Positions 36,146-46,890 of a stretch of DNA of 64,000 nucleotides are shown here, one piece after another. This DNA is from Uranotaenia lowii (lineage: Eukaryota; Arthropoda; Insecta; Diptera; Culicidae). The notes under the pieces are model-generated. The model saw nothing but the letters and a program-made list of their open reading frames with translations, had not been told where the DNA came from and searched no databases. The number at the start of each line of letters is the position of its first letter. Position 1 is the stretch's first letter. The position numbers and the translations under genes were made by a program. The stretch is taken from NCBI RefSeq assembly GCF_029784155.1, contig NC_073693.1:336428023-336492022 (forward strand). The letters are read 5' to 3'.

Positions 36146-38305
36146 CTAATGCGGCACGTACGTTTGAAACCAAGCCGGTTCCTTGCGCATCCGTTTTCTT
36201 TCATGTTCTGCATTTGTATTTACATGATCAGCTGCACCAGGGTCATCAGTTTCCGCAGATGTTCTCATCATCGAAGTCCTCTCAGTTGTACTGTCGTCAT
36301 GCGCCTCTTTGTCCATTCTTTTCGGTATCTTTTTGAGATGAGAAGTATTTCTCCTGTACTCCTTCCCGGATACCGTAGATTTCACTGTAGTATCAGAACC
36401 CGTTTTGGTTAGCACCACATATTCTTCATTGCTAAATGGTGTGCTCAGCTTGTTGTCCTTCTTGAATCTTTTCATCAATATCCGATCTCCTACTGACACT
36501 TCGCTCTCCTGTGCGTTCCTGTGTTTGTCGCTGTATTCCTTTCCTTTCTGCTTAACCATAGCGTCGCGATCCCTTAATTCCTCATCGTCCCGGCTTGATA
36601 CCATGAGTGGAAGTTTTGTGCGTATTTTCCTGCCAAATAGCAGCTCTGCTGGTGAGCGACCGGTCGTAGAATGGGATGCAGCTCGATAAGTGAGAAGAAA
36701 CTTTTGAAGTTCCCTGCGCCAATCCTGGCCTAGCTCCTGAGCGATCTGCAAACGTTTCAAAATGGTTCTATTCTGGCGCTCCACTTCCCCATTCATTTGA
36801 GGCCAGTAGGGAATTGTGTTTATTAGTAGAATACCGAAATCTTTGCAAAACTTGGAGAAAAGTTCACAATCCTCGCTAAGTTGTGGAGCGTTGTCTGCAG
36901 TTAGTGTAACCGGTATTCCATGTCGGCTGAAAATGGTCACTAACTCCTTTATGGTGTCTTCAGCTGTGATAGTTGCCATTTCACAAACTTCGTAGTATCT
37001 GCTGTAGTAATCTACCACAACAAGTAGAAACTGCCCCTCGGGCAACGGCCCTAAAAAATCGATTGCTATATCCTCCCACGGAGCAGATGGTAGCTCTCGT
37101 CTTCTCATTGGTTCCGGGGCGTCCGGAGCTGATGTGAGTAAGCACCCTCTACATTGTTTCACATACGCTTCGACATCAGAGTCTAGCTTAGGCCACCATA
37201 CCGAAGACCGAAGGTGACTCTTCATCATCCTAGTGCCCGGATGGCCTTCGTGAGCCAGACTCAACACTTGTTCTCTCAACCTCTTAGGAACAACCACGCG
37301 ATCACCCCGCATCAGCACATTCCCTACGCGACAAAGCTCTCTTCCCACGACGCGATATTCCATCGGAAGTTCAAATAAACGACCACTGCTAATAGACTCA
37401 AAAATCTGCATAATTTCTTCATCCTGCTCGGAGGTACGATCTACTTCCTCCCAACGTATAGCTGCAGTTGAAGCTGCGGCCTGTCCAACTCCGTTAACAA
37501 AAAGCTCCTCAGCAACGTCGAACGGTACTGGTTTGAGAGTGGATAACCTGGAGAGCGCGTCTACTATGTTCTTATGTCCGGGTATATGCTTGACATTGTA
37601 CTGGAATCCTTGAAGACGAAGAACCCACCTTTCAATTCTCGCACATGGTTTGGATCTGGGATTAAAGAGATATAATAGCGCTTTGCAGTCCGTTATTAGA
37701 TCGAACGATTTTCCAAGGAGGTACATTTGGAACCTTTCGACACTCCAAACTAACGCCAATGCCTCTTTTTCCGTCTGGCAATATCTCCTCTCTGTCTCGG
37801 TCAGCGACTTGGAGGCGAAGCAAATCACGCGATGTTCACCCTGGTTGTTGGTCTGGATAAGAGCAGCACCTAAGGCAGTAGGACCTGCATCTGCAATCAC
37901 CGATGTCACGTCCTTGCAATTGTAGTACCCTAGATTGTTATCCTTCGTCAGCGCCTGCTTAATGACATCAAATGCATGTTGCTGTTCCTGACCCCACGAA
38001 AATTTAGCTGTTTGATGTAAAAGTCTTCGGAGTGGTTCGTCCACGGCTGCTAGATTAGGTATGAATTTATTAAGATAGTTAGCCAGCCCGAGAAAGCTCT
38101 TGATTTCAGATACGTTTTCAGGCTGTCGAAAAGATAACAGTGCCTCTACCTTAGAGGGTGATGGTCGAATCCCATTTGGGCTGATGACGTGTCCCAAAAA
38201 TTGCAGTTCCGATACTCTGATTATGCATTTCTGCATATTCAAAACAACTCCCCGTTTAGTCAGCCTATCGAAGACTATCTTGAGTCGAATGTCATGTTCT
38301 TCTAC
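36146..38305 (-). CDS. pol: Ty3/gypsy pol, C-terminal part: RT end, RNase H, integrase
   Basis: Polyprotein part that finishes reverse transcription and inserts the DNA copy. It reads minus from the junction with the 5-kb insert to a stop at 36146, about 719 gypsy residues after 15 residues from the insert. Order: end of RT (EEHDIRLKIVFDRLT, LQFLGHVISPNGI); RNase H with acidic residues in ADAGPTALGAAL, ETERRYCQTEKEALA, LITDCKALLYLF and VDALSRL; a zinc-binding integrase head (AHEGHPG...CRGC); and the integrase core with D in IAIDFLGPL, D in LTADNAPQ and E in NGEVERQNR. All expected catalytic residues of RNase H and integrase are visible and the frame is open, so the copy is not old. The rest of RT continues at 43322 after the interruption. 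No env-like frame follows. Confidence 0.93.
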   Translation of the reverse strand, partial: VEEHDIRLKIVFDRLTKRGVVLNMQKCIIRVSELQFLGHVISPNGIRPSPSKVEALLSFRQPENVSEIKSFLGLANYLNKFIPNLAAVDEPLRRLLHQTAKFSWGQEQQHAFDVIKQALTKDNNLGYYNCKDVTSVIADAGPTALGAALIQTNNQGEHRVICFASKSLTETERRYCQTEKEALALVWSVERFQMYLLGKSFDLITDCKALLYLFNPRSKPCARIERWVLRLQGFQYNVKHIPGHKNIVDALSRLSTLKPVPFDVAEELFVNGVGQAAASTAAIRWEEVDRTSEQDEEIMQIFESISSGRLFELPMEYRVVGRELCRVGNVLMRGDRVVVPKRLREQVLSLAHEGHPGTRMMKSHLRSSVWWPKLDSDVEAYVKQCRGCLLTSAPDAPEPMRRRELPSAPWEDIAIDFLGPLPEGQFLLVVVDYYSRYYEVCEMATITAEDTIKELVTIFSRHGIPVTLTADNAPQLSEDCELFSKFCKDFGILLINTIPYWPQMNGEVERQNRTILKRLQIAQELGQDWRRELQKFLLTYRAASHSTTGRSPAELLFGRKIRTKLPLMVSSRDDEELRDRDAMVKQKGKEYSDKHRNAQESEVSVGDRILMKRFKKDNKLSTPFSNEEYVVLTKTGSDTTVKSTVSGKEYRRNTSHLKKIPKRMDKEAHDDSTTERTSMMRTSAETDDPGAADHVNTNAEHERKRMRKEPAWFQTYVPH

Positions 38306-41300
38306 CCCGAGCTGACTTTGATGCCTAAATCGATAGCAAACAGCAACCAAAATGAGCTATCAATGCCAAAATGATAGCATAATTAAATATCAATTTTTTT
38401 GTGATGGCAAAATTAGGTTTCATTGAAGCATCAATATATCGAAATATGATGCTAAGTCAATACCTAAATAAGGCAATGAGACCAATATGAAAGCACTGTT
38501 TGGTTTTTTTTCTATGATAACAAAACAAGGCATCATTAAGGTTTCATTTATAACGATAGAGCAGAAAAGTGATATCAAAATGATAGCATGTTTTGGTTTT
38601 CATTTTCCTGTGGTGAAATTTAGATTTAAATAGGTGCTCAAAATTGAATCGAACTGCAGTTCCGTTCATGAACACAAACAGCAAATTTGTCCGTAACCGG
38701 ATTAGTGTGCGCATTTTGAGTGTTAATTTTTCAGCGATAGAAAAAGTTGGTATCATTAAGGTGCTAGCAAAATGTAGTATAATTTGTTTCGAATTAAGGT
38801 GACACAATAGCAAAAAGTTGCTCTCGGTGCGCATACGCGGTTGTGTTGTAAATCATTTAAAACAATTCTATTGCGTCAAAAAAACAATTTGCAGTTTTAA
38901 AAACCAAAAAATTTCTTAAACAAAATATTTATTTTATACAAAAACAAGCAATTTTTTTTAAATCGTTACTTTTTGGCATAAGTTGCAATTGGGCCGAAAC
39001 AAATACCCATTTCTTCTTTTGTTACCCCTCGCTTCATCGAAATTTCCAAAAAACCTGAAGGGGGGAATAAAATAAATTCGAAATATTTTATGGAAATTTC
39101 GAATACTCATTAAATATCCGAAAGATTACAAGAGCAAAAATAAATTGTGGAAGATGAGAGTTCATCACCTTTTGTAGTATTGATTTTATTGAATTTTTCG
39201 ATAAAAAATGACTTTATTTACAGGTTAAGTGCAATGATATAGTACGCAATTTTATTGCAAACAAGCTTTCATGCAATTTCTTCCAATTTTACAGTATTTA
39301 CCATTATTTTTTTATTATCCTCCTTATTAAATTAAAGGGGGGCGGGGCTTCCTGGGTGCTAGCCTTCCTCACGATGTTCCAACTGCGAAGGAAAAAACTT
39401 GAAACTTGTTTCGGCCTTATAAAACTAAAAAAAAAATGTTTTTTACACTATTTAGAGAGTTAAAAACTTCATAATTTTTTGGAGAACAATTTCTCTTCAT
39501 GCTTATGAATCAATGTACGCAAACTTTGGTAAAACTCGAATATTTATTCAATTTTGAACTCATAATGTCTATTTCCAACAATTGCAAATGTTATCACAAA
39601 ATTATCGTTTTTAACAAAGAATAAACACGATTCTCCAAATTTCATGCTTACAGTAAAACATTCTTACAACAAAAATAAAACAACAATGTAGAATATTCAC
39701 TTCTTCATCAAATATAAAATTTTCGGAAACTTAAAACACGGAACGACCAACTTTGCAATTCAACGCTTCAAGCATTTCGTTTTTTTAAACGCGCAATCAA
39801 TTCCTGATGCACTGCATTCTCATTTTTATTTGAAAAACATAACTAATAACAGGTTGATAATTTTTTAAATTGGGTATTATTTCAATGCCATTTAAGTAAG
39901 TGTTGTTTAAAAATAAAATTTTGAATTGAAGTGTTTAACTTTTATTTTCACCAGCACTGTTTAAAACTTCCTTCAAATTCATCTGTGCTTTAAATATAAA
40001 AACCAAAACATTCACGATAAGATCGTTCTTAATAAATCTAACAATTCATTACACCATCATTCATAATTGTTTGAAACCCAATAATCAATACAAACTGCCT
40101 AGTGAAAACAAAATCAACACATTTGCGGTACGTTCTAAAATTGATTTTATTCTACCGAACTTATTTTTCTTTTGAAAGACAACAACAGTACTCTTAGCCA
40201 TATATTCAATGTCACCGATCCAAACGTGGATGGAAACAATAACAAATAAAAGAAAACAAGCTCGTGATGTTTACTTTTGGAAGTGCACTGAAAATGTTTT
40301 CGATCGTCCGCGAATGTTTTCGATCGCGAAAACATCAATACTTGCTATATTTCCTAGAGGTAATTCCGATATTTTGTAACTATGCAAAATTAACACGGGT
40401 TTTCTTTAGTTTCTTCGAACTCATCGATGACGGAAGTCCGCTAGCTACGATGTGACTACGGGATGTGTGCATGCTCCGCCCGGAGCCGTTGCATCCTACA
40501 AAGGGGTTTCCAACTTGGCTGGTTTTCACAACAGATCCGGAATCAATATGCGTTGTTACAGGTACGTAATTAATCGCTCTCAGACCTCACTGTTACTATG
40601 GATAGCCAATCGTTACTACAGGCATTGTTGAGTTTGCAATACCAGCAAATAGATTGCCAAGAATTTAAAAGCTTAAATTTGTCAACCCAATTTTGGAAGT
40701 TGTTACTTTCTCAATGCGTCCCATGTAGTTCATAAGTTCTTAATTAGTACTTATAAATTAACTTCGCACCTAACTTCGCCTAATGAGTGAGACTTAACAT
40801 AGAAGAAGTTATTTTATTATTTCGTTATTAGGACTTATAAATTTATTTCTACTAAGCTACACGTTAGGCGATGTGACATGCGCTTTTGGTTCCTGTATCA
40901 TTTCTCGAACCTCTCAAGCTTAGTCCATATTAGGCTGGTAGCCTTTACGATTGTAATATCTTCCATTTTTTGAGGTGACATTGATACAGTAACAACTTTT
41001 CAAAGACAACATATTAGTTGCAGACACCAAAACTTTACAACTTATTGTCTAAAGCATGGTGGCCAAAATTTTCACCAGAAAAGCGTTTTTTTAAGTAAGG
41101 CGAACATCAGAAAACGTATTTCCCTATTACAATTTCGCATCAGAAATCCGCTTGTGGACTGTTTGTGTCTTTTAGTATAAATAGTTTGCATACTTCCGGG
41201 GGTCTCAAACAGTATCAAACCTTGTGGTCCATGGGCTAAATAATGTTCGACTTTTAAAGACATTTATTTTTTTTTCAATGTACCTTATGAGACCACAGGC

Positions 41301-43319
41301 GGATTCATGTTGCGAAATTTTCATTAACAAATACGTTTTCTGCTGTCCTAAAAAAACTGTTTTAGTGAAAGTTTTGGCCACTCATGGTCTATAGCTAAGT
41401 CCAAGCTAGACAAAGGTTGTGTTGTTTTGATTCCTGCAATTCGTCGCAGGTCTCTCTTGTCTTGACGCTTTGAACTGCCAACAACTTTCGTAGGTAATTC
41501 TCAAGCTAAGTTTTTTGAAAATGTTGAAATTTGATGACAAATGTCATGAATCTTTTTAAAATATAACAAAAAAGCTCTGTGTTTATTTATCACAACTGAT
41601 AAGAGAACTATGAACCTACTCAAATCAGGTGAATTGCAATATGTACAAACCAACTCAATTCTATTCATTAAATTATTTGGTCATCTGCTTTATTTCCTAT
41701 GAGCGATACCGTCACAAGCACCATATAAGACAGTCATTCCAATGTATCTGTGGTTCGATGATGACCCACAACTAAAGGAGGCAACCAAAGAAAGGTATGA
41801 ATTCTTTGGAGAAAAGTAAGAGCTATTTTCGGGAAAGTTTGAACCGTTTTATTACATATTTAAATTTTTACATTCAATTAGACTGAATTATATTTATTGT
41901 CTGTAGATAAATATGCTTGTATTACATTTTTCAATTAACACATTTAGGAAAAAGCTTAAATTGTGAATGAAGCTGTTTTATATGAACATTTTAGACTTGG
42001 TACTTAACTTTTTCCGGCTAGCAGTACGATTATACATTCAAATGCTGAAAAGCAAAAAAAACAACGCGTTTACGTTTTCCCTTTCCCTGTGGTTGCATAA
42101 GTTAAGGCGATTTTAAATTCATCGAATAGCTTTCAGTGTAAATGACGCTTTTAGTTGCATAAGCTAAGGTGATTTTTATTTTACTTTGATATATACTGTT
42201 TGTTGTAACACCTCAATCTAACCAGTGAATTCATGACCATAAGAAAATTAGAAACTTTTTGGCATGTTTAAAAGTTTTGTATGACTAAATTTAACTAGAT
42301 TTTGCTATCATGCCTTGTTAGCGAAATTTGTTATCAGTTTGTCATATTAAAGGTACTACGATATCAACATTTAACGCTAATTTTTCATGTACTAAAAGCA
42401 TAGTTTATACGATAGTTTTAAAAACAATACAATTTTTAAAATCTAAATTCAAGCCCCACATAATGGTACCTGAATAATGTAATGATTTTTTTATTTTCCA
42501 AAAACATATTTCCAATGTAAATATTTCTGCTTTACAATATTTTCTGATTTTTAATTTGTCGATAACCTAAAATCTCAGAAGGTTTGTGAACTCCTAAAAA
42601 TATTGCTATTAAAATAAACACACTAGGTAGAAATTTACCGACACTATGTTCTTATGATATATGTAAGTATTATACACAATGCATAAGTTAATGCGATTTT
42701 TTCATGGTATGCATACTTATTTCTTGTAGCTAGTGTAATGTCGGAGAATTGCATAAATAAAGGCGATTTATTTTTTCAGATATTCTCGATTCATCCCAAT
42801 ACAGGTGATTTCAGTAATTCATTGCGATTTAATTTCCCACAACGCAATCTTTGATAGCTGACTTATGTAAATTTTTGCTATCATGCCTTGTTAGCAATAT
42901 TTGGGATCCTTTTGCCCTAATATAGGTGGTAAAATGCGAAAATTAGGGTACCTCAATTTCATATGCTAATAGCATATGTATGCCATATTTTGGTTTCCCC
43001 GACAAGTAAATAATACCTCGTTTTGCAAGCCTTTTGAAAGAAATTTTGAAAGCACAGCGATGGCAAATTTTGGATGCAATCATAGCCAAAAAGTGGCATC
43101 ATTATGCTCTCAAAACGTGTTTTGAGACGGTGGTTAAACGAGGTATCATTAAGGTTTCAGTGAAACCTACACTTGACATTATTGAGGTATCCATATATGA
43201 AAAGTGAGACCCAAATTTTGGCATTGTACCACCTTTATTCGGGCAAAATGATACCTCATTTTAGTTTCAAGGCATGATAGCACAATTAGGTATAATTTTG
43301 CTATAAAAGTCTGCTCGGG
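38306..43319. mobile_element. 5-kb non-coding terminal-inverted-repeat element inside gypsy pol
   Basis: Splits the gypsy RT between the YLDD block and EEHD. Termini are CCCGAGCTGACTTTGAT at left and the complement CCCGAGCAGACTTTTAT at right. Removing it and one copy of the flanking AC (38304-38305 / 43320-43321) makes the gypsy frame continuous, so the target duplication appears to be 2 bp. Both ends share subterminal words (GCTATCAT, AAAATGAG-TATCA). Inside, near the right end, GCATAAGTTAAGGCGATTTT-like units recur (about 42095, 42155, 42680, 42750) and GCTATCATGCCTTGTTAGC occurs twice (42303, 42880). No open frame longer than about 96 codons and no transposase. Superfamily unknown. Confidence 0.8.
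40395..40625 (+). other. GC-balanced island within the 5-kb element
   Basis: A compositional outlier inside an otherwise AT-rich element. The plus strand has a ~60-codon open frame containing HAPPGAVASYKG and GFHNRSGINMRCY, followed by CAGGTACGT, a good splice-donor match. It could be a captured host exon fragment, but I do not recognise it. Confidence 0.3.
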
Positions 43320-43554
43320 ACATCCTTTCCCTCGACATAAATATCATCGAGATAGCAAACTGTTCCCTCGCATCCTGATAAAATCTCATCCATGACCTTC
43401 TGAAAAATCTCTGGTGCCGATACCAGGCCAAACGGGAGCCTTTTGAACCTAAAAAGGCCACGGCTGGTAATAAACGTCGTGATGTCCCGGGATTCGGGTG
43501 CAAGCTCCGTTTGAAGGAATGCATCACGAATGTCCAGTTTGCTGCGAACTTTCC

Positions 43555-43625
43555 CTGTTTCATTAACGTTATATTATAATCAATTGAAGCACTTCTCAAA
43601 ATGATAATTATTCGCAAGACTTTAC
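43555..43625 (-). other. Intron-like insertion A in gypsy RT (71 bp, GT-AG)
   Basis: On the minus strand the segment starts GTAAAGTC and ends TTAATGAAACAG. It sits between GIGTG-type codons and KVRSKLDIR. Exact removal restores the RT frame; 71 is not a multiple of 3, so unspliced it shifts frame. An 11-bp direct repeat with one mismatch (ACAGGTAAAGT at 43619-43629, ACAGGGAAAGT at 43548-43558) spans the two splice sites. Confidence 0.72.
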
Positions 43626-43712
43626 CTGTTCCTATTCGAGCCAACAATTCGTCTACAACTGGCATTGGGAATCTTTCCCTTATCACCGCCTCATTTACCC
43701 TTCTTAAATCTA

Positions 43713-44187
43713 CACAGCAAAAAAAGTGTTGTGATATTACATCAAATACCTGCACATAACTTGAGTCGCAAATGGTACCTAATATTACATTTTCTTGATG
43801 TACCCGGCTGTTTGTTAATTATAGAATTATTTTGTACCGCAAATGCAAACCTGCCGAATCTGCCTAAAAATGAAAAATAATCAAATTATATTTGAAGCTA
43901 TGGTTTTGCTTATATTTTTTAAAAAAATTGGTTGTACTTACAAGCCAAACAAATACAGCTGAGGTCCGTAATCCGTTTCTTACTTTTTGAAATGAATAAC
44001 ATTTGAACGTCAATTAAGGAAAACATTGACTACTTGATGCGATATCACATAGAAGGTTGTGATATTACACTACACGACATGTTCGCATTCGCGTACGTCG
44101 TTTAGATGTATTATAACAACAGAAAGCCCTAACACTACGTCGTCTCCAGAAATTACATCATCCAGCGTTACATTTTTTTTTGCTGTG
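43713..44187. mobile_element. MITE with CACAGCAAAAAAA termini and TA flanks
   Basis: Perfect inverted termini CACAGCAAAAAAA, flanked by TA on each side (43711-43712 and 44188-44189), 475 bp, no coding capacity. It interrupts the RT between PRVC and DLRRV; removing it with one TA restores the frame. GTGATATTACA words occur near both ends. Confidence 0.88.
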
Positions 44188-44265
44188 TAGGCACACACGA
44201 GGTTCACCATTGGCTTTTCCCACTACCACCAAAGGAGACACCCACGTTGTAGGGCCTGTTTTCAC

Positions 44266-44439
44266 CTGAAAACATTGAAAACAACTTAATCAGCAGAGAA
44301 CTCAATAGAAATCGATAAATAAAAACCTTTGTTTTTGTTTGATTTTTTTATTATTTTTTTTTTTTTCAGATCATTTCAGGTTGATTTTAAACATTAACTC
44401 ATTACCATATTAGAAGAAATAATTGTTGACAATATTCAC
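44266..44439 (-). other. Intron-like insertion B in gypsy pol (174 bp, GT-AG)
   Basis: On the minus strand it starts GTGAATATTG and ends with a branch-like CTGAT, then a T-rich tract and TTTTCAG. It falls between DIIE and VKTGPTTWV. Read through, it brings an in-frame stop within about ten codons; removed exactly, the frame continues. A 7-bp direct repeat AGGTGAA (44435-44441 and 44261-44267) covers both splice junctions. Confidence 0.72.
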
Positions 44440-44940
44440 CTCAATGATGTCTTTTCCTAGAAGCTCGTCGAGTTTGGCATTTACAGCTGCCTCATACGGA
44501 ATGGGTACACGGCGTACCGGCTGAAATACTGGCTTGAAAGAAGGGTCCATGTGTATTTGGACCTGCACATCCTTAATTTTTCCAAACGCAACTTCTCGTC
44601 TTTCCAACTGGTTGATATCCACACCAATTTTCAGAATCCCGAGATTCTTCGCTGTTGCATCTCCTAAGAGACAGCGCTGGCCTCCGTCTACGACAAAAAA
44701 CTTAGCGAAAACTGATTTTTCACCAATTGTTACCTCAGTTTCGAAAGTTCCCATAACCTTAAGTGGTATGTCGCTCCCGTAACCTTTGATAACCTGTTCC
44801 GATCCCTTCTGCATATTGACAACCTTTACACTTTGCTGTTTCAGAGCTGTCCATGCTTCCGTATTGATGACGTTTATGTCCGATCCAGAGTCCACCGGGG
44901 ACGTTGGTACACTCTTTACCAACGTTGGCCACTCTTTACC

Positions 44941-46560
44941 AACGTCCCCCGAAGATTAGTCACAAGCAACATAATTCAACATTGGTCCGAAATAGATACG
45001 AATATCAACCTCGATTTATTCCTGGAAATCATTGAGTTCTTAATGGACGCAGCATATTTCCAATATGGTAACAAATATTTCATTCAGGAATATGGCACTG
45101 CTATGGGCAGCCCTATTAGCCCAATATTGTCCGAATTGGTTCTCGATACCATCATCGCAAAGGCGCTTAAAAATCTACCATTTCCTGTTCCGATCATACG
45201 CAAATACGTCGATGACTTATTCATGGCCATACCGCAAAACAGTTGTGAAGAAGTCCTACATATTTTCAATTCACAAGAAGAACGACTGCAATTTACAATA
45301 GAAATCGAACATGAAAACCGCCTCCCATACTTGAATATGGTCGTAGTGCGTGGTACAAATCAAAAACTTAAAACAGAATGGTTCATAAAGCCCATAGCTT
45401 CCGGACGAATGCTAAACTGGCACTCCTGCCACCAACTTAAGCATAAGCTCAACGTCGCCAATAACTTCATCGAACGAATAGCTTTCCTATCTAGGAACGA
45501 TGAAAATCAAGATATTTTCCAAATAATACGGAAATATCTCACTCAAAACAACTACCCTACAAAACTGATCAACAGAATGATAAACACAAACAAGAAAATA
45601 CAGCAACGAAAATCACAGCAACGAACCAACGAACCAAACATCAACCATCATCTCCTGCTCACCGACCACATCAATCCAAACTCCAATAAATCACCAACCA
45701 GCTCAACCATCAACCTCGATCAATCATCCAAACCACACAATAACACCGGCCAGAACCAATCATCCACCAACAATTCAGCACTTCATCAGCCAGATTCCAT
45801 TCAAACTCCGATCATCACAACACTACACCACAATCCACTAGCAGATTCAGCATCCGATCCAGAAACCAGCCATTCCGATATCCCGAAAGCCATCCATCCA
45901 CCTGAAAATAAAGAATCATCCGACAACATATCCAGCACAGAAATAGTTTATCGTTCGGTGCCCTATATTCCACTGCTCACCGAACGACTCATCCAATGTC
46001 TAGCCACCGACTACCCCAACGTCAGAATCGCCAGCTGGAGAAACCTAACAGTAGGAGATCTACACACACGTGTGAAAGACCCAAAGAGGATCGGAGAGAA
46101 ATCCAATGTTGTTTACCAGATCCCATGTGAAGAGCCCTGTCCATGCGTATACATTGGACTCACCAAGAATACGCTTGACCAACGACTCTCAGGACATCGC
46201 AGCAACATGAAAGTACTAGCAACAAAACAGGACAGAAATGTAAACAACACCACAGCAACCAATAGACAGAAAGAGAAAGACAATACAGCTCTCATCGAAC
46301 ACATTTTAGAGACAGGGCACACATTCAACCTTGAAAAAACTATCGTACTGGATAGTAGTTTCAACAAACACACTCTAAACTTTCTAGAGATGTGTCACAT
46401 ATTTAACACCAACAATACAGTCAACCAACGCACAGATGTAAACAATCTCAACACTATCTTTGCCTCAGTATTAGATATACTACACAAACACAATTATAAA
46501 AAACCATATGTCAAAAATACCGATTGCCATAAAGAAAGCAAACGCCAAAAATACCGATAG
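44941..46560 (+). CDS. Penelope-like reverse transcriptase plus GIY-YIG endonuclease
   Basis: Reverse transcribes and inserts the element in intact relatives. The open frame formally starts at 44833, but the first 36 codons are antisense gypsy protease; Penelope-type sequence begins about NVPRRLVTSN. Visible RT blocks: YGTAMGSPISPILSE, the catalytic YVDD in IIRKYVDDLF, and LPYLNMVVVRG. A long linker rich in Asn, His, Ser and Thr follows (about 45590-45940). The endonuclease has VVYQIPCEEPCPCVYIGLTK (GIY-YIG equivalents), R in LDQRLSGHR, and a Glu in FLEMCHIF with Asn in NQRTD. No frameshift or stop to the C-terminus, so this is a young copy lacking only its 5' part. The frame is open but cannot be autonomous without the N-terminal RT motifs. 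Confidence 0.92.
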   Translation, partial: NVPRRLVTSNIIQHWSEIDTNINLDLFLEIIEFLMDAAYFQYGNKYFIQEYGTAMGSPISPILSELVLDTIIAKALKNLPFPVPIIRKYVDDLFMAIPQNSCEEVLHIFNSQEERLQFTIEIEHENRLPYLNMVVVRGTNQKLKTEWFIKPIASGRMLNWHSCHQLKHKLNVANNFIERIAFLSRNDENQDIFQIIRKYLTQNNYPTKLINRMINTNKKIQQRKSQQRTNEPNINHHLLLTDHINPNSNKSPTSSTINLDQSSKPHNNTGQNQSSTNNSALHQPDSIQTPIITTLHHNPLADSASDPETSHSDIPKAIHPPENKESSDNISSTEIVYRSVPYIPLLTERLIQCLATDYPNVRIASWRNLTVGDLHTRVKDPKRIGEKSNVVYQIPCEEPCPCVYIGLTKNTLDQRLSGHRSNMKVLATKQDRNVNNTTATNRQKEKDNTALIEHILETGHTFNLEKTIVLDSSFNKHTLNFLEMCHIFNTNNTVNQRTDVNNLNTIFASVLDILHKHNYKKPYVKNTDCHKESKRQKYR

Positions 46561-46862
46561 TCATAAAACACCGCAAGAAGAAACTATGTTATAGCAATCA
46601 TACCGCCTAAAAGTACTGATAAGTGTTTTGTGTGTAGAAAATTTGAAATTTTAAATTTAACTACGTAAGATAGATTTTATAACACTTTGAACAACAAAAT
46701 CACAAAATTATATATATTTACAGTGGAATCCAACAAAAAATAGACCGGACAATACGCTTTTACGAAAGCACAATAAGATTGACCATTTTGTAAGTAGGAC
46801 TAAGTATAAGCTTTTAAAACACAAATCATTACACTTTTTAAACCACACAAATTGTAGGATCC

Positions 46863-46890
46863 CTGATGAAGGTGTTATACGACACCGAAA
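46863..46890 (+). ncRNA. Hammerhead-ribozyme-like core motif in Penelope tail
   Basis: CTGATGA (46863-46869), then GGTGT-TATACG-ACACC able to form a 5-bp stem with a 6-base loop, then GAAA (46887-46890). This is the conserved hammerhead core arrangement, and Penelope-like elements are known to carry such ribozymes. Stems I and III could not be assigned, and GTAGGAT occurs on both sides of the core. Confidence 0.55.

Larger units (their letters stand above)
43322..44922 (-). pseudogene. pol: Ty3/gypsy pol, N-terminal part: protease and RT, interrupted
   Basis: Upstream half of the same minus-strand gypsy pol. Aspartic protease active site VDSGSDINVI lies near 44890. Then a KDIIE block, WVSPLVVVGKANGEPRVC, DLRRVNEAVIRERFPMPVVDELLARIG, LDIRDAFLQTEL, RLPFGLVSAPEIFQKVMDEIL and the catalytic YLDD near 43355. 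Three interruptions occur: an intron-like segment at 44266-44439, a MITE at 43713-44187 and an intron-like segment at 43555-43625. When the two intron-like segments are ignored the frame is open on both sides. The 5' side ends about 44922, where sequence switches to the opposite-strand Penelope-like element; gag and the 5' LTR are absent from the window. Confidence 0.88.

Noticed and set aside
38306..43319. Interpreting the 5-kb insert as a large spliced intron
   Set aside because: A GT/AG pair can be drawn that keeps the frame but adds residues, while the inverted termini and restored codon continuity with a 2-bp duplication fit transposition better.
44833..44940. N-terminal 36 codons of the Penelope frame
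   Set aside because: These codons are antisense to the gypsy protease and are not part of the Penelope protein.
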